Source: DASYLJ01 sp964404165 | Lineage (GTDB): Bacteria > Desulfobacterota > Binatia > DP-6 | NCBI GenBank assembly: GCA_964404165.1 | Contig: CAYOIZ010000004.1 | Span: forward strand, 124,001 to 188,000 | Length of the DNA stretch: 64,000 bases | Direction: 5' to 3' | Shown here: positions 23,726 to 31,740 of the stretch, one piece after another | How the letters are laid out: each line of letters opens with the position of its first letter | Numbering within the stretch: the first letter of the stretch is position 1 | Made by a program: the position numbers and the translations under genes | The notes under the pieces: model-generated | The model's database searches: none | Seen by the model: only the letters and a program-made list of their open reading frames with translations | Told to the model about the DNA's origin: nothing

Positions 23726-25103
23726 CGGTGGCTCCTGGTGATGGCGCATCGGTCGGGAACGTGAGGCCGAGTGTCTGCTCGCGGGCGCGGTCGGCGGCGA
23801 TCTCGGCGTCGAGTTCCTCGATGTCCCAGCCCAGCGCCGCGACGGCCCGGCGGCGGGACGTGAGCCCGGCCGCGAGTTGCACGCGCACTGCCTCGGCGTC
23901 CTTCGCGGGATCGACCCACGGCTGTGCCGGTGCGATCCACTCGACGGCGAGCAGCTCGTCCACGGCGCCATCGAGCCGGCCGGCGAGCACCTCGCCGACG
24001 ATGAACGCGCGCCACAACGGGCGAAGCAGTTGCGGCACGAGGGTCGAGAACTGCAACTGCTCAAGTCGGGTTCTGAACTCGACCAGGGCCGCGCGCAGGC
24101 TGGAATAGTTGGCCTGGCTCAGGTCGCCATCGAGCAGATACGACGGCACGCCGAGCCCGGCAGCCACGGCGCGCAACTGCAGTCGCAGGAAGTCGGTGCT
24201 GTCGGTCCCGATGTTCGCCGGGTCGCTGAACTTCACGTCGAAGCCGGGCGGCAGCACCTTCAGCGTGCCCGGCTCGAGGCCAGTGGTCATTACGCCGTCG
24301 ACGGTCGCGCCCTCGAAGCCTGACGCCGTGCCACTCGGGTCGACGATGAACCCGGCGAACAGCGCCGCGACCTTCTGGCGTACCAGTTGGGCATCTTCGT
24401 AGAGGTCGAGTTCGTGGAGGCGCAGCAGGACGGGCGTCAGCCACGAGAGCCCGCGCAATTGCCCCGGCGCGACCATCGCGAAGACGTGCGCCATCTGCTC
24501 GGCGGGAATGCGCCGCAGCACCGTCGACGCGCCCGGCACCTCGGGCCGCTCGGCATAGACGTGGTACGCGGCGCGCCCGCCATCGCCATCGAGCTCGATG
24601 CCCTGCAGGATGCGGCGCCCGCCGTCGAGTTCGCGCGTGGTGTCCAACGGGACCATGTCGGCATCGAGGAGCCGCACCCGCAGCCCGGCGGCGGTGTAGA
24701 GGAACGCCGCGAAGCATTCGCCGCCTTCGACCATGGCGCGCACCACGAGCGCCTCGAGCCCGTAGACGTCCGTCCGCCCATCGGCATCGGCGAGCGGCGC
24801 CCAAGCATTCCATCGGGCGTGCAGCGCGGCGCGGACCGCGGCGTCGGGATGCTGCGACTGCGGCTTGATGCCGGCCCCGACGGCACCCGCGACGATCGCG
24901 GAGACGCCTGACCCGACCCACGGATTATTCCTTGCGTAGAACGCGGCGCGACGGCGCACCGGAGCCGCGGCGGAAGCGATCTCCGCGTTGACGTCGCCGA
25001 ACGACGGCGAGCCCTGCCAGCGGCGTCCGCCGCTCGCGGCATCGAGGCGCCGGGTGCGCAGGGGCGCCGGTAACCAGCCCTTTACGATCTCCGTGAGCCG
25101 CAT
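23718..25103 (-). CDS. Portal protein, lambda gpB family
   Basis: A 461-residue protein. Typical lambda-family blocks are present: RAAFYARNNPWVGSGVSAIVAG, GLEALVVRAMVEGGECF, RLLDADMVP, GIELDGDGGRAAYHVY, LRGLSWLTPVLLRLHELDLYEDAQLVRQK, and GVPSYLLDGDLSQANYSSLRAAL. Somewhat shorter than lambda gpB (533 residues). It makes the dodecameric ring through which DNA enters the head. It is preceded on the DNA by a gene on the other strand, so portal and downstream genes may need their own promoter or read-through. Confidence 0.92.
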   Translation of the reverse strand: MRLTEIVKGWLPAPLRTRRLDAASGGRRWQGSPSFGDVNAEIASAAAPVRRRAAFYARNNPWVGSGVSAIVAGAVGAGIKPQSQHPDAAVRAALHARWNAWAPLADADGRTDVYGLEALVVRAMVEGGECFAAFLYTAAGLRVRLLDADMVPLDTTRELDGGRRILQGIELDGDGGRAAYHVYAERPEVPGASTVLRRIPAEQMAHVFAMVAPGQLRGLSWLTPVLLRLHELDLYEDAQLVRQKVAALFAGFIVDPSGTASGFEGATVDGVMTTGLEPGTLKVLPPGFDVKFSDPANIGTDSTDFLRLQLRAVAAGLGVPSYLLDGDLSQANYSSLRAALVEFRTRLEQLQFSTLVPQLLRPLWRAFIVGEVLAGRLDGAVDELLAVEWIAPAQPWVDPAKDAEAVRVQLAAGLTSRRRAVAALGWDIEELDAEIAADRAREQTLGLTFPTDAPSPGATDV

Positions 25104-25209
25104 TGCGCTGCTAATCCAACCAGCGCTTTTATATCAGCACGGCTTATGCTTGGCAAAGGGCGGTGTCTCTATGTTACCCGTCCTGCCGCGGACCGATTCG
25201 GGAGGGTGT

Positions 25210-25584
25210 ATGATTAAAAGGTTGTTCCTGGCAGTTGCTGCGGCCTGCCTCTTGTCTGTAGCGACCACGACTCGCGCAGAGTTCCCGCTAAAGTTATACC
25301 GATCGCTCAGCGAAGAGTCCGCAACGTCCGCAAACAAGAAGACGGTGCGTGACTACGTTGTGGGTGTAGGTCGCGGTATCTTTTGGGCGAATGTGACGCT
25401 TGGGACATTGAAGAAGGAGCCGCTATTCTGCATGCCGGGCACATTGGCCCTAGACGCGGGGATTATCGAGTCGTTGCTTGATCAGGGGATACGCGAGGAG
25501 GGCAAGCGCCTCGGTGATGAGGCGTCGATTGAGCTGATCTTGACGAGGGCGTTTGTCAGTCGTTTCCCATGCGAGAAGAAGTAA
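25210..25584 (+). CDS. Exported Rap1a/Tai-like protein (cargo of element B)
   Basis: A 124-residue protein with GGAGGG upstream of the ATG. Signal peptide MIKRLFLAVAAACLLSVATT with cleavage after TRA. The mature part ends in PLFCMPGTLALDAGIIESLL and later LILTRAFVSRFPC. The 'F-C-x-P' and terminal 'A-F-x-x-x-F-P-C' cysteines, about 50 residues apart, fit the Rap1a/Tai immunity family, periplasmic partners of type VI secretion amidase effectors. The region is clearly poorer in G+C than its neighbours, is the only plus-strand gene in element B, and splits TerL from portal, so it is a recent insertion. Role in the element is unknown: anti-effector, anti-phage or exclusion are options. Confidence 0.6.
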   Translation: MIKRLFLAVAAACLLSVATTTRAEFPLKLYRSLSEESATSANKKTVRDYVVGVGRGIFWANVTLGTLKKEPLFCMPGTLALDAGIIESLLDQGIREEGKRLGDEASIELILTRAFVSRFPCEKK

Positions 25585-25597
25585 AACTTCATCGCGC

Positions 25598-27445
25598 CTA
25601 CCATCCAGTGACCCACGGCGATCGAACCTCGGTGGCGGACGCCGGCTGAGTGCTGTCCGTGCGCGCTAGGACACCCTCGAGCCGATCCCAATCTGCTCGG
25701 GCGAGGCCGACGCGGAGCGCCGCAGCGTAGGCGTACACGGTGGCGTCGAGGGCTTCGTTGCGGGCGCCGCTCGGGAGCACCCAGTCCTGCCGCGCGACGC
25801 CGCGGTGGTAGCGCGTCACGCGCCGCTCGGCGACCATCTGCGCGAAGAAGTCGAGCGGAAGGTCTGCCGCGAAGTGTAGCGCGCGTGGCCCCTCGGTGAG
25901 GCTCAAGCGGGCGTACAGCTCGGCCTTCGCGGTGTCGGTGCCGATCATCCACAACTGCACGCCGTTCGGCACCCGCTGCCCGTTCCAATGCACGTCGACG
26001 CGCGACGGCCGCGTGCCGATCACCGGCTGACCGGGACGGTGCGCGCCTTTGATCGCCATGACCGTCCGGGGGTGCTGGCGCGCCCACGAATAGACCGACT
26101 GCGTGCGGTGCCCACCGGTGTCGATCGCCGTCATGGCCACCGGGAGCGTGCCGCCGTGCGCGTGCGGCCAGCGCCGCCCGAGCAGCTCGTCGAGCGCGCG
26201 CCAGACGTCGGTGCCGATGGGATCGCCGATGAGTTCCGCCCAGCCGATGCACCACGCCACCTCGCCGCGGCCCCACGCCCACAGCGCGACGGCGAGGCGG
26301 TCGTCCTGACAGTCGACGCCGGCCGTCACCAGGCTCGCATCCGCCGGCACCGTCCAGAGCGGGTAGTCCTCGGCACGCGCCCGCAGCTCGGTGGCCGTCG
26401 TCGGCGCCTCGCCCTGGTCGTCCCACAGCTCGGCGAGCTTCAGGTTCGTGAACGCCTTCAGCCGCTCGGCATGCACGCTGGCGTCGAGGAACTCGCCGGC
26501 CAGCTCGCCGAGGCGCGTCCAGGGCGAGTAGAGCGCGTTCAGCCAGAAGCCCGCCGTCCCCGTCATCGGCGCCTGTGCCTCCCAGGTGCCGCGCGCCACG
26601 GCGGCGAGCCGCTGGCCGTCGCCCCAGGGCACGTCACAGGCGACGCAGTGATACAGGGCCGCGCCCGGCTCGCCTTTCGGCCAGCGGACGTGCTGCCAGT
26701 CGAGCGTCTGGCGTTCGCCGCACGCAGGACAGGGCACGAGGTAGCGGCGCCGGTCGCTCTGCGCGTAGGCGGCGGCGATGCGCGACGCGCCCGCGAGTGT
26801 CGGCGTCGAGACGAGCATGAGCTTCCGCCGCCAGAACGTGGCGGACCGCTGCTTTGCGAGCGTGATGGGATCGCCCTCGGTGCCGGCGGACACCGGGTAG
26901 CGGTCCACCTCGTCGCAGAGCACGATCCGAATGGGCCGGCTCGACAACGACGCGGCCGAGTTCGCTCCCGCGAGCGTGAGGTGCCCGCCGGGAAACGCCT
27001 TGTGCGTGATCGTATTGGCGCTGTCCCGACTGCGCGCGTCCTTCACGAGCCCGCGCAGGGCCGGCGTATCGCGGAGCATCGGCACGAGCCGATCCTTCGA
27101 GAACGCCTCCGCAATCTCCAGGGTCGGCTGCAAGAGCAGCATCGGCGCGGGATCGTGCTGCATGTGGAAGCCGATCACGTTCAACAGCAGCTCCGTCTTG
27201 CCCACCTGGCTCGCCAGCATCGCGACGACGGTGTTGATGCTGGGGTCGGTGATCGCGTCGAGGATGCCGCGCTGGTACTCGGCGCGGCCCGTCCGCCATG
27301 AGCCCGGCTCGGCGCTGGCCTCCGGAGACAGTCGGCGTTCAGCGTCCGCCCACTCGGCGACGGTGAGCCGCGGAGGTGGTCGCAGGTGCGTGCGCTGCAG
27401 GGCCGCGACGCGGGTCGTCCAGGCGTCAGGCGAGGGCATCGGCAC
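25598..27445 (-). CDS. Terminase large subunit, GpA family
   Basis: A 615-residue protein. Walker A-like ASQVGKTEL at about 80-88, a motif with LLQPTLEIAEAFSKDRL, Walker B IVLCDEVDRYP, and coupling motif STPT. A zinc-like CPACG pair lies near residue 240 with a second pair CVACD. The nuclease half has GVDCQDDRL and AIDTGGHRT, the acidic metal ligands of the RNase H fold. All features of GpA-type TerL are intact. It pumps DNA into the head through the portal. It overlaps the TerS gene by 20 bases. Confidence 0.95.
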   Translation of the reverse strand: MPMPSPDAWTTRVAALQRTHLRPPPRLTVAEWADAERRLSPEASAEPGSWRTGRAEYQRGILDAITDPSINTVVAMLASQVGKTELLLNVIGFHMQHDPAPMLLLQPTLEIAEAFSKDRLVPMLRDTPALRGLVKDARSRDSANTITHKAFPGGHLTLAGANSAASLSSRPIRIVLCDEVDRYPVSAGTEGDPITLAKQRSATFWRRKLMLVSTPTLAGASRIAAAYAQSDRRRYLVPCPACGERQTLDWQHVRWPKGEPGAALYHCVACDVPWGDGQRLAAVARGTWEAQAPMTGTAGFWLNALYSPWTRLGELAGEFLDASVHAERLKAFTNLKLAELWDDQGEAPTTATELRARAEDYPLWTVPADASLVTAGVDCQDDRLAVALWAWGRGEVAWCIGWAELIGDPIGTDVWRALDELLGRRWPHAHGGTLPVAMTAIDTGGHRTQSVYSWARQHPRTVMAIKGAHRPGQPVIGTRPSRVDVHWNGQRVPNGVQLWMIGTDTAKAELYARLSLTEGPRALHFAADLPLDFFAQMVAERRVTRYHRGVARQDWVLPSGARNEALDATVYAYAAALRVGLARADWDRLEGVLARTDSTQPASATEVRSPWVTGW

Positions 27446-27773
27446 TCAGCTCGCGCAGCGCGTCCTCGACGGCGTCCACGAGCACGCGGCGTACCTCGTC
27501 GGCATCGGTCAGCCCGACCACCACCGGCGCGATGGCGGACGGGAGTGCCAGGAGCCGGCTCCGACATGCGGCGAACGCGGACGCGACCACGGTTGCGGCG
27601 TGGTCGATGTCGATCTTCTGCTTCCGCTTCACGTCGAGGTCGATCTCGAGCGCCTTCACCTGCAAATCGAGCTTGGCGCGGCGCAGTCCGAGCATGCTTT
27701 CGGGGTCGCGGGGACGGCCCGCGCCGGGTCGGCGACCACCGGGCGCGGGCTTCTTGATTGACGTCGAAGGCAT
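27426..27773 (-). CDS. Terminase small subunit-like protein
   Basis: A 115-residue protein. It begins with a basic Pro/Gly-rich arm (PGGRRPGAGRPRDP), then a coiled coil (LGLRRAKLDLQVKALEIDLDV), then a helical block AACRSRLLALPSAIAPVV, ending VEDALRELSADAL. The coiled coil followed by 'R-x-x-L-l-a-L-P-x-x-i-A-P' is the C-terminal half of Nu1-type small terminases. The N-terminal winged helix of phage Nu1 is missing or very diverged, so DNA recognition may differ. Position directly before TerL supports the call. Confidence 0.65.
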   Translation of the reverse strand: MPSTSIKKPAPGGRRPGAGRPRDPESMLGLRRAKLDLQVKALEIDLDVKRKQKIDIDHAATVVASAFAACRSRLLALPSAIAPVVVGLTDADEVRRVLVDAVEDALRELSADALA

Positions 27774-27838
27774 TTCTCTAGCGGATTCGAGCGCCGTCAC
27801 GCCCCTCTCCCCGCGGCCGAGTCCAGTACCTTTCGCCG

Positions 27839-28183
27839 TCAATGCGACGTCTCCGACGGCGGCGGCCTGGTGATGGCCTGCAACTGCGTCACGTAGGTCG
27901 CATCGAGGCCGCACTGTCGCGCGACGATGAGCCCACCGAACATGAGTGTTTCGCACCCGGCGGACGTCCCGCGGAACTTCTGCATGCCGTACAGGGTGAG
28001 GAGCGTGTCGGAGATTGTGAGGCGGTCGCCGGCGATCTGTCGGACGATGGCGGGCAGCTTCGCCGGATCGTACTTCCACGCGGCGCAGACGTAGGCGATC
28101 AGCTCCGTGGCCTCCTCAGGCGAGCAGCCCGTCTCGGCGATGTAGGTGTCGCACAGGGCGTCAATGGGATCGGGGGTCGTCAT
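27839..28183 (-). CDS. Hypothetical protein
   Basis: A 114-residue protein, mostly helical with several Cys and a Met-rich centre (LTLYGMQKFRGTSAG). No family recognised. Lies between the replication module and TerS in element B, where PICIs often carry packaging or redirecting proteins; that is context only. Confidence 0.45.
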   Translation of the reverse strand: MTTPDPIDALCDTYIAETGCSPEEATELIAYVCAAWKYDPAKLPAIVRQIAGDRLTISDTLLTLYGMQKFRGTSAGCETLMFGGLIVARQCGLDATYVTQLQAITRPPPSETSH

Positions 28184-28187
28184 GGTG

Positions 28188-28403
28188 TCATCCTCCTGGG
28201 TTGGTGGTCGGCGAGGGCATGCCGGGCCAGCGCCCGCCGTCGACCTGGAATCCGACGAGCAGCCCGTGGCGATAGAGCCCGAGCAGCACGGCGCCGTCGC
28301 CAGCGCGGCGCAGGCGTGCGGCGAGAGCAGGGTCGAGGCGGTCGGCATCACCGGCACCGAGCCGGCCGACGCGGAGGCGCCCATCGCGGGTCGTGCTGCT
28401 CAT
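28188..28403 (-). CDS. Small hypothetical protein
   Basis: A 71-residue protein with a strand-rich centre (GAVLLGLYRHGLLVGFQVDGG). It overlaps the stop of the primase-helicase by 4 bases (ATGA-type coupling), which is the main evidence that it is a gene. Function unknown. Confidence 0.4.
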   Translation of the reverse strand: MSSTTRDGRLRVGRLGAGDADRLDPALAARLRRAGDGAVLLGLYRHGLLVGFQVDGGRWPGMPSPTTNPGG

Positions 28404-30613
28404 GCGCGCCCCTGGGCCAGGAAGGCCGCGGCGAGCCGATCGCCAGCGGCGGCGTCGGCGCCGAGGCGGGCGAGGTCCTCGGGAGTGAGGGTGTTGAGCA
28501 GCGCATCGGGCGAAATATGGGCGCCCTCGTGTTTTGCCCTATCGTAGCCGTTAGGCCGTTGGAACCGCTGTGCCGCAACGGTTTGCGGGTCATTCATGGC
28601 CGTTACGGGCGTGTCGGTGTAACGGCTCGATTTAGCCGGCAAACCCACGTCTACCAATGGGTTTAACGGCCTAACGACTGCAGGGACCGAATCAGGGAGC
28701 GGATCCAGGTTTTTAGGGTCGTCGGCGGTGTCCTCGGTGTGGCCATACCGTGCCCAGGCGTCCTCAAAGTCAGCGCGTTTGTATCCCTTGCAGGGCTTCT
28801 CCTCGCCGACCTGGATCGTGGTCGACTGGATGTCGTAGGGCTTCAGGATCTTCGCGAGCTTCTGCGCGATGCCCTGCGTGCGGCCCGCCGCGACGTCCGC
28901 ACCCCACCACGACGCCCACGGGCCATCGTCGCGGTCGACCAGCGCCGTGAGGATCGCGACAGTGGAGAGCAGCTCGGTGCTCTTGTTCGTGGCGTCGAAG
29001 ATGTCGCGGATCGCCATAAGCGTCTGTGCGCCCAGCTCGTCACTGCCGGCGTTCTCGACGCCGTGCAGCGTGGTGGCGGCGGTACGTGCCCGCTTCGACC
29101 AGGTGTCGCCGGCCATGTCCGCGATCGCGAACAACGGCTCCCAGATGTCCGCGGCGCGGTCATTCAGCGTGGCCGGGAGGATCGGGTCAGCAACCCGGAG
29201 TTCCTTCACGATGGTCGACGTCGCCCAGCGGGACAAGGCCTCGCGCAGTGGCGCGGCGTCCGCTGGCGGCCGACTGAGCCGGAGCCGCTTGACCATGCGC
29301 TTCTCGGCCGGCATGCAGCGCTTCATCCGAATCCCGATCGATCGATCATTGATGGTGTCGGGCAACTGGCCGATGCCGCTGAGCGCCTTCGCACAGAACG
29401 GATCGAACTCCTTCACCTCGAAGTCCGGCCCGACGCAGCGGGGCACCTTGGTGCCGCGCTGGTAGCCGGCATTCAGGACGGCGCGCATCGGTTCATGACG
29501 GCCGTCCGTCGACTTGAACATGGCGTCGATCTCGTCGAGGAGGAGCACCGGGCGGTCGGCGTCGATCTTGCGGAAGAGGACCGCTTCTGTTGGAGCGATC
29601 GCCTTCCACGTGTTCGTCACTAAGAGGCCGATCACCTCCAGCAGGCGCGACTTCGCGCACCGTTTCGAGGGCGAGTGGATGTTGAGATACGGCGTGATGT
29701 CGAAGGCATCGAGCACGTAGGTGTGGACGATCCAGAGCGCCACCGCGTGGATGGCGGTCAGCTCGAGGACCATGAACCGCTGCACGAATGCCACGATGTC
29801 GTCGAGGAGGGCGTCGAGCGGCTGCGCCGGGTCGCCAACGGCCGTGGGCGGCGTGCTCGCGATGAGGGCGTCGAGCGCCTCGCGCGTTCCGCCAGCGGCG
29901 ATCCAATCCGAGACATCGCCCTTCTCGGGCAGGTCGGGAAACCCGATGATCCTGACCGACGCGGCGCCACCGCGGATCGCGCTCGCCGCGACCATCGCGG
30001 CGTGCTTCCGGCCCGCGTCGTCGTTGTCCTCCAGGATCACGACGTGATGCCCGGCGAGCACCTTCGAGTAGCTGTCATTCCACTTGCCGGCGCCGCCGAC
30101 ATTCGTCGTGGCCAAGTGGCCGAGCCGCTCGACCGTCAGCACGTCCTTCTCGCCCTCGGGAATGACGATCGTCGAGCCGTTCGGCGCGGCGAGGAGCTTC
30201 CGCAAGTGGAAAAGAACGCGGATCACGCCGACGATGTTCCACGTCCACTCGCCATTTCCGGTCGGTCGTCGTTGCTTGAAGTCCTTCGGCTCGTACCGGA
30301 CCGACTGGAACAGCACGACGTCCTCCGCGTCGGTGTAGTCGTAGGTGGCGACGATCTTCCCTTTCGCCTTCTTCGCCTTCTCTGGCGTCTCCGGCTTCTC
30401 CGGGAACAGATCGGCCATGGTGAGCCCGATCGCCGCGACGATGGCCTCGACGGTGCAGCCAGCGAAACAGGTGAGCAGCACTTTGCCGTCGGTGGCTTTG
30501 GCGCCGCTGAGACTCGCCGTCGTATCAGGGTGGCCCGGGCACAGCGCTGTGAAGCCGTTGGGCGTCTTGGTGACGCCCTCGAGCTTCTCGAGCACGCGCT
30601 CCAGCGGCGTCAT
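28400..30613 (-). CDS. Primase-helicase: CHC2-like zinc finger, Toprim, DUF3631
   Basis: A 737-residue replication protein. Residues 1-70: zinc finger with CPGH and CFAGC. Residues about 145-230: Toprim domain (IVIPEGEKDVL with the catalytic Glu, VVILEDNDDAG with the Asp-x-Asp). Residues about 265-560: a DUF3631 helicase-like domain with YLNIHSPSKRCAKSRLLEVIG, in which the usual G-K-[ST] is replaced by A-K-S, then VLLLDEIDAMF as Walker B. The rest is a low-complexity, less conserved tail. Satellites of the P4 type carry one such protein to start replication after helper infection. Confidence 0.85.
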   Translation of the reverse strand: MTPLERVLEKLEGVTKTPNGFTALCPGHPDTTASLSGAKATDGKVLLTCFAGCTVEAIVAAIGLTMADLFPEKPETPEKAKKAKGKIVATYDYTDAEDVVLFQSVRYEPKDFKQRRPTGNGEWTWNIVGVIRVLFHLRKLLAAPNGSTIVIPEGEKDVLTVERLGHLATTNVGGAGKWNDSYSKVLAGHHVVILEDNDDAGRKHAAMVAASAIRGGAASVRIIGFPDLPEKGDVSDWIAAGGTREALDALIASTPPTAVGDPAQPLDALLDDIVAFVQRFMVLELTAIHAVALWIVHTYVLDAFDITPYLNIHSPSKRCAKSRLLEVIGLLVTNTWKAIAPTEAVLFRKIDADRPVLLLDEIDAMFKSTDGRHEPMRAVLNAGYQRGTKVPRCVGPDFEVKEFDPFCAKALSGIGQLPDTINDRSIGIRMKRCMPAEKRMVKRLRLSRPPADAAPLREALSRWATSTIVKELRVADPILPATLNDRAADIWEPLFAIADMAGDTWSKRARTAATTLHGVENAGSDELGAQTLMAIRDIFDATNKSTELLSTVAILTALVDRDDGPWASWWGADVAAGRTQGIAQKLAKILKPYDIQSTTIQVGEEKPCKGYKRADFEDAWARYGHTEDTADDPKNLDPLPDSVPAVVRPLNPLVDVGLPAKSSRYTDTPVTAMNDPQTVAAQRFQRPNGYDRAKHEGAHISPDALLNTLTPEDLARLGADAAAGDRLAAAFLAQGRA

Positions 30614-30816
30614 GCGCCGTCACCGGGGCGGAGCGCGGCCTCGACTTCGTCGATCGACCAGGCGACCGTATTCGGGCCGAGTCGATATGGTTTCGGGAGC
30701 CGGCCCGCGGCGGTCCATCGCCAGATCGTGGCGACGGACACATCCAAGGTGGCGGCGAGACGCCGTGCGCGTGCGTACCGTGCGGCAGGCTGCGAATCGC
30801 TTCGAAGAGACGGCAT
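30610..30816 (-). CDS. AlpA-like HTH regulator
   Basis: A 68-residue protein: RARRLAATLDVSVATIWRWT, then GRLPKPYRLGPNTVAWSIDEVEAAL. The 'L-A-x-x-L-x-V-S-x-a-T-I-W-R-W' and 'L-P-x-P-x-r-L-g-x-x-x-v-x-W-x-x-x-E-V' blocks are textbook AlpA/excisionase-type winged helix. In P4-like satellites and PICIs AlpA activates excision and the replication operon. Its stop overlaps the primase start by 4 bases, so it heads that operon. An upstream gap of 96 bases may hold the promoter. Confidence 0.85.
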   Translation of the reverse strand: MPSLRSDSQPAARYARARRLAATLDVSVATIWRWTAAGRLPKPYRLGPNTVAWSIDEVEAALRPGDGA

Positions 30817-30912
30817 GGGAGTGTTGTCTCCCGATGCCCTCGCGGCGGCTAGCTTAGTGGCCGAAAACAGATGCAGGCATTACGGCACGCTCGGATTTGC
30901 GCACTATCTTAC

Positions 30913-31740
30913 TTACTGGAAAAAGCTACCGCGCCGCCCTCGCGTTGAGGCTTCGTGGATGCGCGCAAGGACTGCGTCATCGCCCAAGTTCACGCGCTCT
31001 ACGATGCGAAAGACGTTCCCGACGTAGCGAACGAAGTGCCCCGGCGTTCTGGAGGTTGGTCGCGTTGGCACCGGCCTGCAGCCGGTCGCCAACCACCAAT
31101 TGTCACGGGTCGCGGCGATCAAGTGGTCCCGCCAGGGATTATGTCGGGTTGCCTTGAACGGTGCTTCGGTCAGGAGGTGGTCGGCCATGGCTTTCAGGTC
31201 GCGGAGTTGATCGCGCAACCATGGGCCCGGACGGCGAGCCACCCGGTCATAGGCGTGCGCGTACATATCGAGGCGGTTCGCGTCGCCCGTCACGCCCAGC
31301 CCGTCGCCGCCTTCGTCACGATGCTTGGCGAACAAGCAGCCATCTTCAATCATGGCAGGAGAGTCGGAAGCGTCTGTGGTTCCGGCTAGGCGCTCCGCCG
31401 CGACGTAGAGGTAACTGCGAACGTGGGCGTTGTTGAGCAAGCCGTCGCACGCCGTGCCGAGCTGCTGGAGTAGGCGTGCGTCGTCTCGACGTGGTCCCGA
31501 GCGCCAGCGTTCACGCCACGCTGTATTGACCGCAAAGTCACCGGCTGCCGCGATCAAGTCGCTTTTCACCCGCTTGCGCCGTGCTGGGATCGGCGCGTGC
31601 GTCACAATCAGGAACTCCATCCCTGTGCCGGTGACGGCGTCCCTCCAGGCTTTGGCGCTCACGAACTCCAAGGTGGCATCGACGAGGTCACGCAGGTCGC
31701 GACGTTGCGCTTCGGTGAGTTCTCTTTTGCGATCAGCCAT
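30913..31740 (-). CDS. Hypothetical protein of element B
   Basis: A 275-residue protein, helical, rich in Arg, Asp and Trp. Blocks such as LTEAQRRDLRDLVDATLEFV, FLIVTHAPIPARRKRVK and RHNPWRDHLIAATRDNW are visible, but I recognise no family. It overlaps the integrase start by 8 bases on the same strand and precedes AlpA, a place where satellites keep repressors (Stl, for example) or interference genes. No HTH is evident. Confidence 0.5.
   Translation of the reverse strand: MADRKRELTEAQRRDLRDLVDATLEFVSAKAWRDAVTGTGMEFLIVTHAPIPARRKRVKSDLIAAAGDFAVNTAWRERWRSGPRRDDARLLQQLGTACDGLLNNAHVRSYLYVAAERLAGTTDASDSPAMIEDGCLFAKHRDEGGDGLGVTGDANRLDMYAHAYDRVARRPGPWLRDQLRDLKAMADHLLTEAPFKATRHNPWRDHLIAATRDNWWLATGCRPVPTRPTSRTPGHFVRYVGNVFRIVERVNLGDDAVLARIHEASTRGRRGSFFQ

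Noticed and set aside
25130..25209. A TTGGCA word and TATGTT as a promoter for the Rap1a-like gene.
   Set aside because: Spacing of 14 bases is too short for a sigma70 promoter; no better pair was found.
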